DNA from: Strigamia acuminata
Taxonomy: Eukaryota; Arthropoda; Chilopoda; Geophilomorpha; Linotaeniidae
NCBI GenBank assembly: GCA_949358305.1
Contig: OX442319.1
Span: 9,362,001-9,426,000 of the forward strand
DNA length: 64,000 nucleotides
Reading direction: 5' to 3'
Made by a program: the position numbers and the translations under genes. The first letter of the stretch is position 1; the number at the start of each line of letters is the position of its first letter. The notes under the pieces were generated by a model. The model had not been told where the DNA came from, made no database searches, and was given only the letters and a program-made list of their open reading frames with translations. Below, piece after piece: positions 45,077-54,029 of the stretch.

Positions 45077-46450
45077 TCACTCTCCTCCTTCCGCTTGATC
45101 CTTCTTATCTTCTTCCTTGATCAACTCGAATGGGAGAATTTCACGATTTGCAATCTCGTACACAAATCGTAAGCGTAACTCACACGGCTCCCCAAACTGC
45201 ATTAAGTCACGGTCTTCAACGTATCTTCTAGTGAAGTAGAGTATGGTTGGGCCACAGCTGTCATTATCCAATTGGTGCATACGTGGCGGGTCCCAACGTA
45301 TGAATTTGTTTGGAAACTTTACTCCTGCATCCATCAACGAGTATCTTAAAGATTCCCACTTTGGATATGTGCGCTCTATTGGTCCGCTTGGGTCATAAAG
45401 CACGTATTGGGTTGGCTTTTTCCGCCAATCCACTATGAAAAGCTGCCAATGCTCTTCAATAGGAACTGGAAACACCCAAATCTTCTTTTGAGCACTTGGA
45501 AGTCTCTTCATTAGCCAATAGATCGCTTCTTTTCGTTTAGCTGGGTCTACCATTTTGAAGACCCACTCAGATTGAATTGGTGCCAATATGGGATATCGTT
45601 CTTCTAACAGTTGGAGGTAGTGATCAACGACGCTGTCATACGTCCAGCTCTGTCGTCCCGGCGTTAGATCGCCTAATGCTGCCATCTGATAGTTCATGAC
45701 TTTAATCGGCGGACAACCCACGGCGTCGAATGCTAAGTCATATTTTGGCGCATTACTATAGTCTAATGCAAGTCCGAGAGCCTGGACCTGTCGTGCAGCG
45801 TCCAACTCCACACGGTATACCCGTATAGGAGTAGGAAATACTACACTAGGGTCCTGGAAGGACTCTCTTCTCGCTAGGGCGATGGCTTTTAAAATGTTTT
45901 TCCTTATCTTCGCCTCCTGGATCAGCAAAGCATTCGCCCCTGTTCTCCACAACTGATAGTCGGGCAATCCCATCACTCCTTTTAATTTCCTGGCTCTAAT
46001 GGCGTTGACCATATTCCGGTGCTCCATTCGCAAATCATTTAATCGGCGTTTGTTTCGATCAACGGTGTGACGCATTTCTTCTTCCCGGATTCTTTTTGAT
46101 TGCTCGTCAAACACTTTCTTCTTTTGTGCTTTCTTATCTCGTTTCAATTGTCGATTCTTACGACGACGACGCAATAAGCCTTCTTCACCCTTTGTTAATG
46201 GTCCTGCATATTTCTTTTTGTCTTCCTCCGCCTTTTGTTTTCCTTCTGTAAACGGGCGTGGGCAGTTAACCAATTCGTCCAAAGTTTTACTTGTGCTCGG
46301 CTTATTTGCTAAATAAATTTCCAAGTCATCGCCTTTCTTAAGTTGACGTTCCAAAAGATCGCCCACTTGCATCGAGCAAACCGAATTCGCATCGCTGTCA
46401 CTGTCACTACGCACATCCATCCGATCAAATTTGCTTGCCATTTCGTCCAT
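45077..46450 (-). CDS. ORF3: Ulp1/adenain-like (C48-type) cysteine protease of Gypsy element
   Basis: 457 codons. The C-terminal ~165 residues have the Ulp1/SENP/adenain fold signature. There is an entry segment at ~269-285 (WTYDSVVDHYLQLLEER), catalytic H334 in EEHWQLFIVDW, D353 in VLYDPSG, oxyanion Q393 and nucleophile C399 in HQLDNDSCGP. Every catalytic position is filled. The N-terminal half is charged, with a strongly basic stretch at 93-112 (RRRRKNRQLKRDKKAQKKK) that could direct nuclear entry or bind nucleic acid. There is no signal peptide or membrane segment, so it is not an Env. Known relatives cleave SUMO/ubiquitin-like conjugates or, in adenoviruses and Polinton-type elements, virion proteins; the target here is unknown. 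ATG 46450 lies 7 nt after a good splice acceptor. The ORF starts 416 nt past the pol stop, so a separate spliced mRNA is likely. Confidence 0.88.
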   Translation of the reverse strand: MDEMASKFDRMDVRSDSDSDANSVCSMQVGDLLERQLKKGDDLEIYLANKPSTSKTLDELVNCPRPFTEGKQKAEEDKKKYAGPLTKGEEGLLRRRRKNRQLKRDKKAQKKKVFDEQSKRIREEEMRHTVDRNKRRLNDLRMEHRNMVNAIRARKLKGVMGLPDYQLWRTGANALLIQEAKIRKNILKAIALARRESFQDPSVVFPTPIRVYRVELDAARQVQALGLALDYSNAPKYDLAFDAVGCPPIKVMNYQMAALGDLTPGRQSWTYDSVVDHYLQLLEERYPILAPIQSEWVFKMVDPAKRKEAIYWLMKRLPSAQKKIWVFPVPIEEHWQLFIVDWRKKPTQYVLYDPSGPIERTYPKWESLRYSLMDAGVKFPNKFIRWDPPRMHQLDNDSCGPTILYFTRRYVEDRDLMQFGEPCELRLRFVYEIANREILPFELIKEEDKKDQAEGGE

Positions 46451-46456
46451 TCGGAT

Positions 46457-46475
46457 TCTAATATATTATTTGAAA
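46457..46475 (-). other. splice acceptor for ORF3 mRNA (candidate)
   Basis: Minus strand reads ...tcaaataatatattag before AATCCGA and the ORF3 ATG, with a T-rich tract (tttattttattttcttttc) just upstream. AG is at 46459-46458. Confidence 0.55.
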
Positions 46476-46865
46476 AGAAAATAAAATAAATTAATTCATT
46501 AATTCAAAATATTCACAAAATTATTCCAATTTTCATTCACTATTTCATTTAACATTTCATGTTGCACTAAATTACACTAAATTTAACAATTCTTCAACTA
46601 ATTAGTCACTTGATAATATATGCACACACTAAAATTTCATTTCGAAGATTTAACACAATTATTTAAGTTTAAATTTCCATTTCGCGATGTTATTTTCTCA
46701 CAAAATTCGCGATAAATTCGTTTCGTTTTTAAGCTATTTGTTCGCCAAATTCGTTCAAAATCCACTCTTTTCACTTACGGAATCACACACAAATCAACTG
46801 CTGCTGTTATTAATGCTTTAGGTTTCTTTGAGTCACACAGTAAACCCGGTTCGTCTCAGAAAACC
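46476..46865 (-). other. pol-ORF3 intergenic region
   Basis: Non-coding, AT-rich, T-rich toward the acceptor on the minus strand. No ORF continues pol. Confidence 0.6.
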
Positions 46866-49800
46866 TTAACACAATCCACTGTAGTCACGACGAGCCTGTT
46901 TGCGAAGGCGACGTGACCGGAAACTCTCGATTTCAGGTGGCGACGCGTCATCGACTGCGTCAGCGACACCTGTCGGCGGTTTTCGCAATTGATTTTCTTT
47001 GTTTTTCCGTTCGTCTTCGTTTTGCCATCTTTCCATAATTTCTTTCGGTCCATAGAGCGCTTTTAATCGCTCTTTTTCGCTTGGAATTGGGAAATTTGAC
47101 ACTTTTATTGTATTTTCTTCAGGTTCAAAGAGTGTTTTTAACGAAATTTGATCGTCATCGCTAATGAATCGTTCTTTAGCGATCGGAATTGGCGAAATTG
47201 ACGTGTTTTCTTCAATTTCTTGCTGTTTTTCACTTTGTGTTGCAATTTCATCAGCAAATGTGACTTTTTTAGCCGTCAATTCTTCTAATATCTCCGCTGG
47301 AATTTCTTCTCTGGGTTTATACGGTTTTAATCGTTCAATATTAACAATATCTGTTTTCTTTCCATTTGAGCTTCTAATTTCATAGTCATTTGGCGCGGTT
47401 CTTCTTACTATTTCGTATGGGCCTGAGAACTGTGGTAGGAGTTTTTCACTTAACCCAACTTTTCTATTGGGTGTTTTGAGATATACTAATTCTCCTGGGT
47501 CAAATTCCACATGGACTCGGCCTTGATCGAATCTTTTTCTGCTTTTTTCTCCTTGCCACTCCAACCTTTCATTTGCTATCTTCCTAGCTTCTCTGATGAA
47601 TTTTGAGGTTCGCAAGGTAAATTCTTTTTGAGGTAAGTTGAGGTTTACGTCCACGTTCAAATCAACTTCATATCCTTTCAAAAGATAATAAGGTGTATAT
47701 CCTGTCGTTTCATGCACACCGGTATTATACGAGAAAAGCAAAAATGGCAAAAAATCATCCCAGTCCCTCTGGTCCTTATCAACGTAAATTTGCAACATTT
47801 TTGCAAACGTCGCATTAAAACGCTCAGTAAGTCCATTGGTCCTTGGATGGTACCCTGAAGTGGTTTTGTGTAGGGCTTTAAACATATTTGATACTTCTTC
47901 CACCATTTTGTTTCTGTATTCTGTGCCTCTATCGCTCAGGATTTCTCTCGGACTGCCTTCCTTCAACATTAACTCATAAAGCAAGGTTCTAGCTGCTTCC
48001 AACGCTGTTGATGCTGGAGCTGCTCTAGCAATCACTGTCCGCGACAAATAATCTGTCATTACGAAAACATACTTGTTGCCCTTATCGGAGGTTGGAAAAC
48101 TTCCCAGTGTGTCGATTCCAATCCTCTCGAAAGGCTTAGATATCGTAGACCACGGCTGCATTAAACCTTTTGGCGCTGTCGTCATTGATTTCGAGCTCGC
48201 GCAATGTGGACAAGAAAGTACGTAATTTCTAACGTCTTTATATATCCGGGGCCAGAAGAATCTTGTTCTCATTCTCTTCCATGTTTTGTTTAGGCCCAAG
48301 TGAGCACCCGTCAGTCCATCATGCATTTCTTCAAGAACGGCCGTTTTCAAATGCTGTGGAACGTATAACAGATTTACTTCCGTGTCTAGGGAATTCAGAG
48401 AATTTTTCTTCCTAAACAACACGTTATCGAGAAGGACGAACTGCTTTAGAGGACGTCTTCTCTTCTTCGGAAGTTGCTCTACTTGATTCATTGCGGTGAT
48501 CAATTCCAGTAGCTTCTTGTCCTTACGCTGCTCAGCAGGAAGGTCGAGCTGTTCGAGTAAAAGTGAGGGAACTATTTCGTTTTCTTCCTCGCTTAAATCT
48601 TCTGGAATTCTGCTCAAGGCGTCGGCATCTTTGTGCGCTTTTCCGCTCTTGTAGATCACATCGAAATCAAAATCTACTAGCTGTAGGCTCCATCTAGCTA
48701 GTCTGCCATTGGGGTTTTTGACTGATTTTAGCCATTGGAGTGCCGAATGGTCTGTAATTATCTGGAACTTCTTACCATACAGATAAGGTCGGTACTTTTC
48801 AATTCCAAACAGAATGGCCAGACATTCCCTTTCTGTGGCTGTGTAATTCTGTTCTGCTTGGCTGAGAAGTCTACTGGCATAAGCTATCACATGTTCTTGT
48901 TTGTTTATCTTCTGTTTCAACACTGCTCCAAGACCATATGCGCTCGCGTCAGTCGATACCATGAAGGGTTCTTCAAAATTAGGGTGCGCAAGCACTGGCA
49001 CGGTGATAAGGGCGGTCCTTAATGTTTTAAAGGCCTTGTCATGAGGTGGGCCCCAATCGAATTTCTCGTCCTTCTTCGTCAAATTGACTAAGGGCTTGGA
49101 TATGTCCGCAAAACCTGGAATAAACTTCCTGTAATACGAACAGAGCCCTATGAATCCTCGAAGAAGTTTGAGGTTAGTAGGAACTGGAAACTTTGCGACC
49201 GATTCCAAGTTCCTAGGGTCTGGTGATATACCCTCAGAGTCCACGACATGTCCCAAATACTTAATGGTGTTTGTCCCAAATGTGCACTTGCTCAACTTCA
49301 CCTTTAAGTTAGATTGTCTAAGCTTATTGAAAACGTTGTCTAGATCTTTCAAATGCTGATCGAATGTTTTAGAGAAAATGATAAGGTCGTCAATGTACGC
49401 TATACAGACTTTGCCTAGGAGGTTGCCTAAAACTTTATTCATTAACTTTTGAAAAGCCGCTGGACTATTGCATAATCCCATTCCTAGGACGTTAAACTCA
49501 AAATGTCCGCTTGAAGTGGTAAATGCTGTTTTTTCGCGATCTTGTTCATCTATTTCGACTTGATAATATCCTTGAATAAGATCCATCATGGAGAAGAACT
49601 GTGCACCTGCCAGCTGATCTAAAGTGTCATCTATTCTTGGCAATGGGTACACCATTTTCTTTGTTATCGCATTCAAACGTCTCCAGTCGACACAAAATCT
49701 CCACTTACCATCTCTTTTCTTTATTAGCAATACAGGCGCGCTCCAGGGACTTTCTGATTCCCTTATCACTCCCATATCAAGCAATTTCTTTGTTTCCTCA

Positions 49801-50810
49801 GCTTCGACTTCTTTTTCCTTCATAGAACGACGATACGGTTGCAAATGTATTGGTTCATGGTCTCCAGTATCGATTTTATGCTTATACACTTGAACTCTTC
49901 CCAAATCCTTGTCAGAAACAGCAAATCTGTCTTGATTCTTTTGAAGAAGTTGTCGCATTTGCTCTTGTTGGTCTTTATTCATTTTGTCTTTTGCTATTGA
50001 GGCGTCAAAGTCAAAACAGTGTACCTGTTTTTCATCAAACACCCCAACATCAACCACATAATAAGCTTTTGCGATTGCTGACTTCTCCTTCAGAAAGACT
50101 GTCTTCTTGGTTGGGTTAGCCACTCGAATGATGCCTTTTCCGTTCTTGAAATCTGTTAAAGTTTTACAACCTATCACAGCAAATCTATCAGTAACATTAT
50201 GCAATGGTTGCACAAACATGTCCAATGTTATTGCTTTATTCAAATAGATGGGAACAATGCATTCGTGCATTGGTGGTATAGTGATGTTTTTCATTACCCT
50301 CGCAACATAATTCTGATCAACAAAAGTTTTATTCATTGGAAATGACACTTCCTTTCCACTAGTTCGGCCCACAAAGATTTTTTGTTTGTCGTAGTCTAAC
50401 ACACACTTCGCGAACAGCATGAATGGGTCACTTAGCAGTAATTCATAATGAAATCCTTTAACAATCAGGACCTCGATCCTGTATGTTAATTCACCAATTG
50501 TTATGTTCATCTTGGTTTTTCCTATTGGAGTCACAAGTTCTCCGCTTACCCCTTGCAATCGAATGTTTGGGCTGGGCGGGTACTTCAACTGTAGAGCTTC
50601 AGCAAGCTCTTCGCTGATAACATTGCGTTTTCCTCCAGTGTCCATAACTGCCTTGACTTCCATGTTGTTCACTATTACTGGAATTTCCAATAGAGATTCT
50701 GAAATGTTCATATTGACTACGATTATCTTTTCTTTTCTACTTTTTCTTTTCTTCTTTGGATGACAACATCTTCCTTGTTGATGGTGACATCTTCTTTGTG
50801 GCCGACCCAC
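46866..50810 (-). CDS. pol: Pol polyprotein (PR-RT-RNase H-INT) of Gypsy element
   Basis: 1314 codons in the -1 frame relative to gag, counted from the GTG at 50810. Retropepsin with D57-T-G (VMDTGGKRNVI). Reverse transcriptase with D410 and YIDD 472-475 (AYIDDLIIFS) plus LGMGLCNSPAAFQKLM. RNase H from ~617 (STDASAYG, D621; TATERECLAI; TDHSALQWL). Integrase with H829, H836, C866 and C869 (HHCC zinc finger) and catalytic D899, D959, E995 with the canonical D-35-E spacing. A chromatin/GPY-type segment (QFSGPYEIVRR) follows, then a ~130-residue charged tail. All catalytic residues are present and there is no internal stop. Processing by its own protease and cDNA insertion by INT are inferred from the family. 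Confidence 0.96.
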   Translation of the reverse strand: MGRPQRRCHHQQGRCCHPKKKRKSRKEKIIVVNMNISESLLEIPVIVNNMEVKAVMDTGGKRNVISEELAEALQLKYPPSPNIRLQGVSGELVTPIGKTKMNITIGELTYRIEVLIVKGFHYELLLSDPFMLFAKCVLDYDKQKIFVGRTSGKEVSFPMNKTFVDQNYVARVMKNITIPPMHECIVPIYLNKAITLDMFVQPLHNVTDRFAVIGCKTLTDFKNGKGIIRVANPTKKTVFLKEKSAIAKAYYVVDVGVFDEKQVHCFDFDASIAKDKMNKDQQEQMRQLLQKNQDRFAVSDKDLGRVQVYKHKIDTGDHEPIHLQPYRRSMKEKEVEAEETKKLLDMGVIRESESPWSAPVLLIKKRDGKWRFCVDWRRLNAITKKMVYPLPRIDDTLDQLAGAQFFSMMDLIQGYYQVEIDEQDREKTAFTTSSGHFEFNVLGMGLCNSPAAFQKLMNKVLGNLLGKVCIAYIDDLIIFSKTFDQHLKDLDNVFNKLRQSNLKVKLSKCTFGTNTIKYLGHVVDSEGISPDPRNLESVAKFPVPTNLKLLRGFIGLCSYYRKFIPGFADISKPLVNLTKKDEKFDWGPPHDKAFKTLRTALITVPVLAHPNFEEPFMVSTDASAYGLGAVLKQKINKQEHVIAYASRLLSQAEQNYTATERECLAILFGIEKYRPYLYGKKFQIITDHSALQWLKSVKNPNGRLARWSLQLVDFDFDVIYKSGKAHKDADALSRIPEDLSEEENEIVPSLLLEQLDLPAEQRKDKKLLELITAMNQVEQLPKKRRRPLKQFVLLDNVLFRKKNSLNSLDTEVNLLYVPQHLKTAVLEEMHDGLTGAHLGLNKTWKRMRTRFFWPRIYKDVRNYVLSCPHCASSKSMTTAPKGLMQPWSTISKPFERIGIDTLGSFPTSDKGNKYVFVMTDYLSRTVIARAAPASTALEAARTLLYELMLKEGSPREILSDRGTEYRNKMVEEVSNMFKALHKTTSGYHPRTNGLTERFNATFAKMLQIYVDKDQRDWDDFLPFLLFSYNTGVHETTGYTPYYLLKGYEVDLNVDVNLNLPQKEFTLRTSKFIREARKIANERLEWQGEKSRKRFDQGRVHVEFDPGELVYLKTPNRKVGLSEKLLPQFSGPYEIVRRTAPNDYEIRSSNGKKTDIVNIERLKPYKPREEIPAEILEELTAKKVTFADEIATQSEKQQEIEENTSISPIPIAKERFISDDDQISLKTLFEPEENTIKVSNFPIPSEKERLKALYGPKEIMERWQNEDERKNKENQLRKPPTGVADAVDDASPPEIESFRSRRLRKQARRDYSGLC

Positions 50811-50860
50811 TAGTTTTCCTCTTCTTGTTGACCTTGTTGTGGGTTCTGCTTAGGATTAGG
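50795..50860 (-). other. gag-pol -1 frameshift region
   Basis: The pol frame is open only for about the last 15 codons before the gag TAG (50812-50810); earlier it is closed by several TAA triplets. The shift must therefore occur in this short window. GAGGAAAAC directly before TAG is the most slippery-looking run, but it does not fit the classical X-XXY-YYZ rule exactly. Confidence 0.6.
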
Positions 50861-52141
50861 GTTAGTTTTACCACCCCCTTGTGTCCTTTTCTTCTTAAAC
50901 CACCTTTTGTTGTTTGGGTTCCCTCTATTCTCTTGAGGTTGTTGCTCCTGTGGCGCTGATGTGTTATGTTCACAACCATAACGATGCCAACATCCACATG
51001 AACGCGTTGTTGTCGGACTGCTATTTGACCGTTGTCTACCTCTGTTATATCTACCTCTAAAGTTCTGTCCGCGCTGCGATGCTGGAATATACCACTCGCC
51101 TTGTATGAATAATGGAACCGATTGTTGTGGCTCTACTGACTCACTTACGAGCTTTTGCTGTTTTAATTTAATATTTTCAGCTAATAACTCGGCGTAGCTT
51201 ACTGGGGATCCCCCTATTCCAGACAGTATACCTGTTGTCGTAGGGTTCACCTTTTCATCTACAACTTTTTTGAACATTGTGAGCAGTAGATCCGCTGGTT
51301 CTTCTGTTTTGTGACTTTCATACAATTTAAGTCTCTGTTCCATTTCTTCTAACGTCGATGGAAATACTGTTATCATCATCTTCTGCATTGCAGGCTTCAA
51401 ACCTTGGTAAACATAATTTATTTTCTGAATTTCAGTCATTTCTGGTAGAATAAACGCACATTCGGCCAAGACTTTCTTCATGAAGGCATCTGCTGTACCC
51501 TCTTTATGTTTCATGAAGTGGAGAGTATTATAAACATTTTCTTGGCTTCTTCTAAATTTTTTCTCGATCTGTGGTTTCCAATCCGTCCATTTCCATGTCG
51601 GATTCTTCTTTAGTTGTTCCACAAACCATGCCAATCCATCAGTCTTTAAGGCTAATGCTAGATGTTTTACTCTCTCATCATCTGTTCCTATTGTAGCTTC
51701 ATATGCCACAAGCCATTGGTCGATGTTGCCCTTTTCTGTATCATAAGTGACAACAGGTCGCTTCTGCACTACCAAACTCTTCAATAAGTCGGTCAATACG
51801 TCCGTTGGAGTCTGTGGTGATGTCATTTTTGGAAAATTTGGTTCAATTGGTGTTGGAACTGGTTTAGTCTTTACTGGTGTAAATGTCTTTATTATTTCTT
51901 CTAAACCTTTTTGTGGAATTAATTTTATTAACGGAGTAGCGAAATCCAACTTCTGTAGGATTGATTGAGGTTGAGATCGGACTTCTTTATCTTCCTTCTG
52001 AGGTTCAGTGTCAGATTCGGATCCAGTGTTCCTTTTCTTTCTAGTAGCGATAAATTTCAAATCCGGTTCGGGCAATTCCCAATTTTGTAAATCTTGAAGA
52101 TTATCCGTATTAAACTGCGACAATTTTATTGGCTTAGCCAC
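50810..52141 (-). CDS. gag: Gag of Gypsy element
   Basis: 443 codons. Residues ~120-285 have the Ty3/Gypsy Gag capsid pattern (WLVAYEATIGTDDERVKHLA, FVEQLKKNPTWKWTDWKPQI, FRRSQENVYNTLHFMKHKEG). The C-terminal ~90 residues are Arg/Asn/Gln-rich (RGQNFRGRYNRGRQRSNSS) with a degenerate Cys-His cluster (CGCWHRYGCEH) in place of a regular CCHC knuckle. It would assemble the particle and bind the RNA. The start at 52141 follows the leader; the upstream donor at 52230/52229 would remove gag from spliced mRNA. Confidence 0.92.
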   Translation of the reverse strand: MAKPIKLSQFNTDNLQDLQNWELPEPDLKFIATRKKRNTGSESDTEPQKEDKEVRSQPQSILQKLDFATPLIKLIPQKGLEEIIKTFTPVKTKPVPTPIEPNFPKMTSPQTPTDVLTDLLKSLVVQKRPVVTYDTEKGNIDQWLVAYEATIGTDDERVKHLALALKTDGLAWFVEQLKKNPTWKWTDWKPQIEKKFRRSQENVYNTLHFMKHKEGTADAFMKKVLAECAFILPEMTEIQKINYVYQGLKPAMQKMMITVFPSTLEEMEQRLKLYESHKTEEPADLLLTMFKKVVDEKVNPTTTGILSGIGGSPVSYAELLAENIKLKQQKLVSESVEPQQSVPLFIQGEWYIPASQRGQNFRGRYNRGRQRSNSSPTTTRSCGCWHRYGCEHNTSAPQEQQPQENRGNPNNKRWFKKKRTQGGGKTNPNPKQNPQQGQQEEEN

Positions 52142-52223
52142 ACTAAAGCCTTTATATTGCGCTTTTTATCACTTTCACTAGCACTGATTCACTTTCTAAA
52201 CACTGAATACACTAACACGAATT

Positions 52224-52233
52224 CATTACCTGA
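52224..52233 (-). other. splice donor in Gypsy leader (candidate)
   Basis: Minus strand ttttCAG|GTAATG with the junction at 52230/52229, 88 nt before the gag ATG. It matches the metazoan donor consensus and would pair naturally with the acceptor before ORF3. Confidence 0.55.
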
Positions 52234-52670
52234 AAACTTAAAGTGTTATTAGCATATAATACATAAATATTACACTCAAAATTACAAAGAAAATAATCCA
52301 TCAATAACATTTCAAAACAATTTTTTCAATTCCTATAAATTCACAAAATTTCCTGTAAATAAATATCAAAATTAGTATTTATACACTATATATTTTATTT
52401 ATTCCAATTATAACAATTGTAAATCAATTTATTAATCCCTAATAAACAATTAAACCCTTTATTCATTTCCAAAATGCAAATTTTTTCACACAATGACATT
52501 AAATATTCAAGCTGTGACTTCACTTATCTTTACCAACTCTGAGTCATTCAAGATAATTGCTATAAAATCAGCAATTTTCAAGTTTTTATTTCTAGATTTT
52601 TATTAAATTATTTTGGCAATTTTAATCCAATTTTAATGGGATTTTAAATCTAAACGGGCTACAATCGAGA

Positions 52671-52684
52671 CCGCATCTCCACCA
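52671..52684 (-). other. primer-binding site of Gypsy element
   Basis: Two bases after the 5' LTR the minus strand reads TGGTGGAGATGCGG, complementary to a tRNA 3' end ...CATCTCCACCA. The tRNA species was not identified. Confidence 0.75.
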
Positions 52685-52686
52685 GT

Positions 52687-53179
52687 TGTTACGTGGCTAA
52701 ATGGGGATTGATTTAGTCCTACGTGACATGAATTCACTCAAGAATGACACAGGGTTTTATATGTAAAATGCCTGTTGGCTTTATTGTTCAAAGTCGGACA
52801 TTTACTAATGTAAATGTTCGGTCATCAGCTCTTATTACATTTGTTCATTTATTAAACCTAAAACACATAAATGGTTCATTCAAATCAAATAAGGATGATG
52901 CTGTTGTTTATTCAATTCAATTCAGGAAACCTAGTCCTGCCTGACCGTCAACCGGCTGGCAGTAGTAGGTGAAGGTAATAGTTTGAGAATCAAAAGAGAT
53001 CTGAGCTCTCTGGCTTAATCAACTCACTAAGTAAACTCCTATTCCCCCTATTAACTAAGTTGAACGGTCTGTGCATCTAATTAGGTGCACAGCGCCGTCT
53101 AGTGAGAATTCATTGCATTAAATGCCTAAACAGAGCGAGCAGAGCCAGCCGATACACGGTACGGCTCTACCGCGTAACA
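52687..53179 (-). repeat. 5' LTR of Gypsy element
   Basis: 493 bp, same sequence as the 3' LTR; expected promoter for genomic and spliced transcripts. Confidence 0.97.
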
Positions 53180-53890
53180 ATATCACTTGTCGAAGCAATT
53201 TACCACAAATGTTAAATAGGATTTATTTCGGCTCTGGGAGTACAGTTTGAGCACTTTGTTTTATGTTTGAAGTAATTCAGCATAGCTTCTTGTAAAATGA
53301 AAACACTTGAAATGAAAACACTTGAAAACTTGAAAACACTTGAAAACACTTGAAATCACGTTTGGACATTCTGCAGTTTCTAAGACATCGCACACAAACA
53401 ATTATGTCCATTTTGAATCGCGTTGAATCATGCAGAAATTCCCGTCTTCTAAGAACTGCATCAAGAAGGCTTCGCTCGCCTCCTGCGCTGGTGTACGGTA
53501 ACTTTCAAAGGGGTTTGATACGGTTCGATTTGGCTAAGGCAATTGTCGTTTTCTTTCACACTGATCTTATCCGCAAAGAATCATCCAAAAACGGAAGATG
53601 ATGTTGAAAACTAAATACTTGAAATGAAAACACTTGAAGTGAAAACAGTTGAAAAAATGAAAAAAAAAAACCTAAAAACACTTGAAATCATGTTTGGACA
53701 TTCTGCAGTTTCTGCAGTAGTTTATTCTAAGACGTTTTCCATAAAAATTCTGTTTCGTTTGTACTGTAATGGTCACATACAGTCCACCTAAAAATGCAAC
53801 AAATTAACGAGAGTAAAAAAAACCAGAGCTCAAGAATAAATTTTCTATATCCTTTTTATAAAAAAAGTAAAAAGTAAAGTCCAAGTTAAA
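53180..53890 (+). repeat. innexin-flank repeat (continuation) and dispersed modules
   Basis: Resumes the interrupted repeat at atatcacttgtcgaagcaat, then carries modules shared with 31.9-32.2 and 63.0-63.3 kb (cttgaaatgaaaacacttga). No gene recognised. Confidence 0.7.
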
Positions 53891-54029
53891 CCAAGGAGGT
53901 GAGAAGGAGATGTAACTCCACACAAAACTCGGGTTCCATGCGCAGACTAGTTGGTATGCGCATGCGCAACGAGTGCATTGCATGATGGGATACTTGACTG
54001 CCATTTTGCACACAACCTAGTAACTAAAT

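Larger units (their letters stand above)
52142..52686 (-). other. 5' leader of Gypsy element
   Basis: AT-rich untranslated leader between PBS and gag, with a consensus splice donor (next entry). No ORF. Confidence 0.7.
44168..53179 (-). mobile_element. full-length Ty3/Gypsy LTR retrotransposon with an extra protease ORF
   Basis: 9012 bp: 493-bp LTRs (44168-44660 and 52687-53179) without a visible difference, 4-bp TSD ATAT (44164-44167, 53180-53183), PBS, PPT, gag, pol in the -1 frame, and ORF3. Identical LTRs and three unbroken ORFs imply a very recent, possibly active insertion. It landed in the innexin-flank repeat at gtgt/atatcactt, intact in the copies at 31208 and 62250. Domain order PR-RT-RNase H-INT is Ty3/Gypsy (Metaviridae). 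ORF3 sits where env is found in errantivirus-type elements but encodes a cysteine protease. Confidence 0.97.

Noticed and set aside
45077-46450. ORF3 as an envelope gene (position after pol)
   Set aside because: No signal peptide, no membrane segment and no fusion-peptide-like region; instead a complete cysteine-protease motif set.
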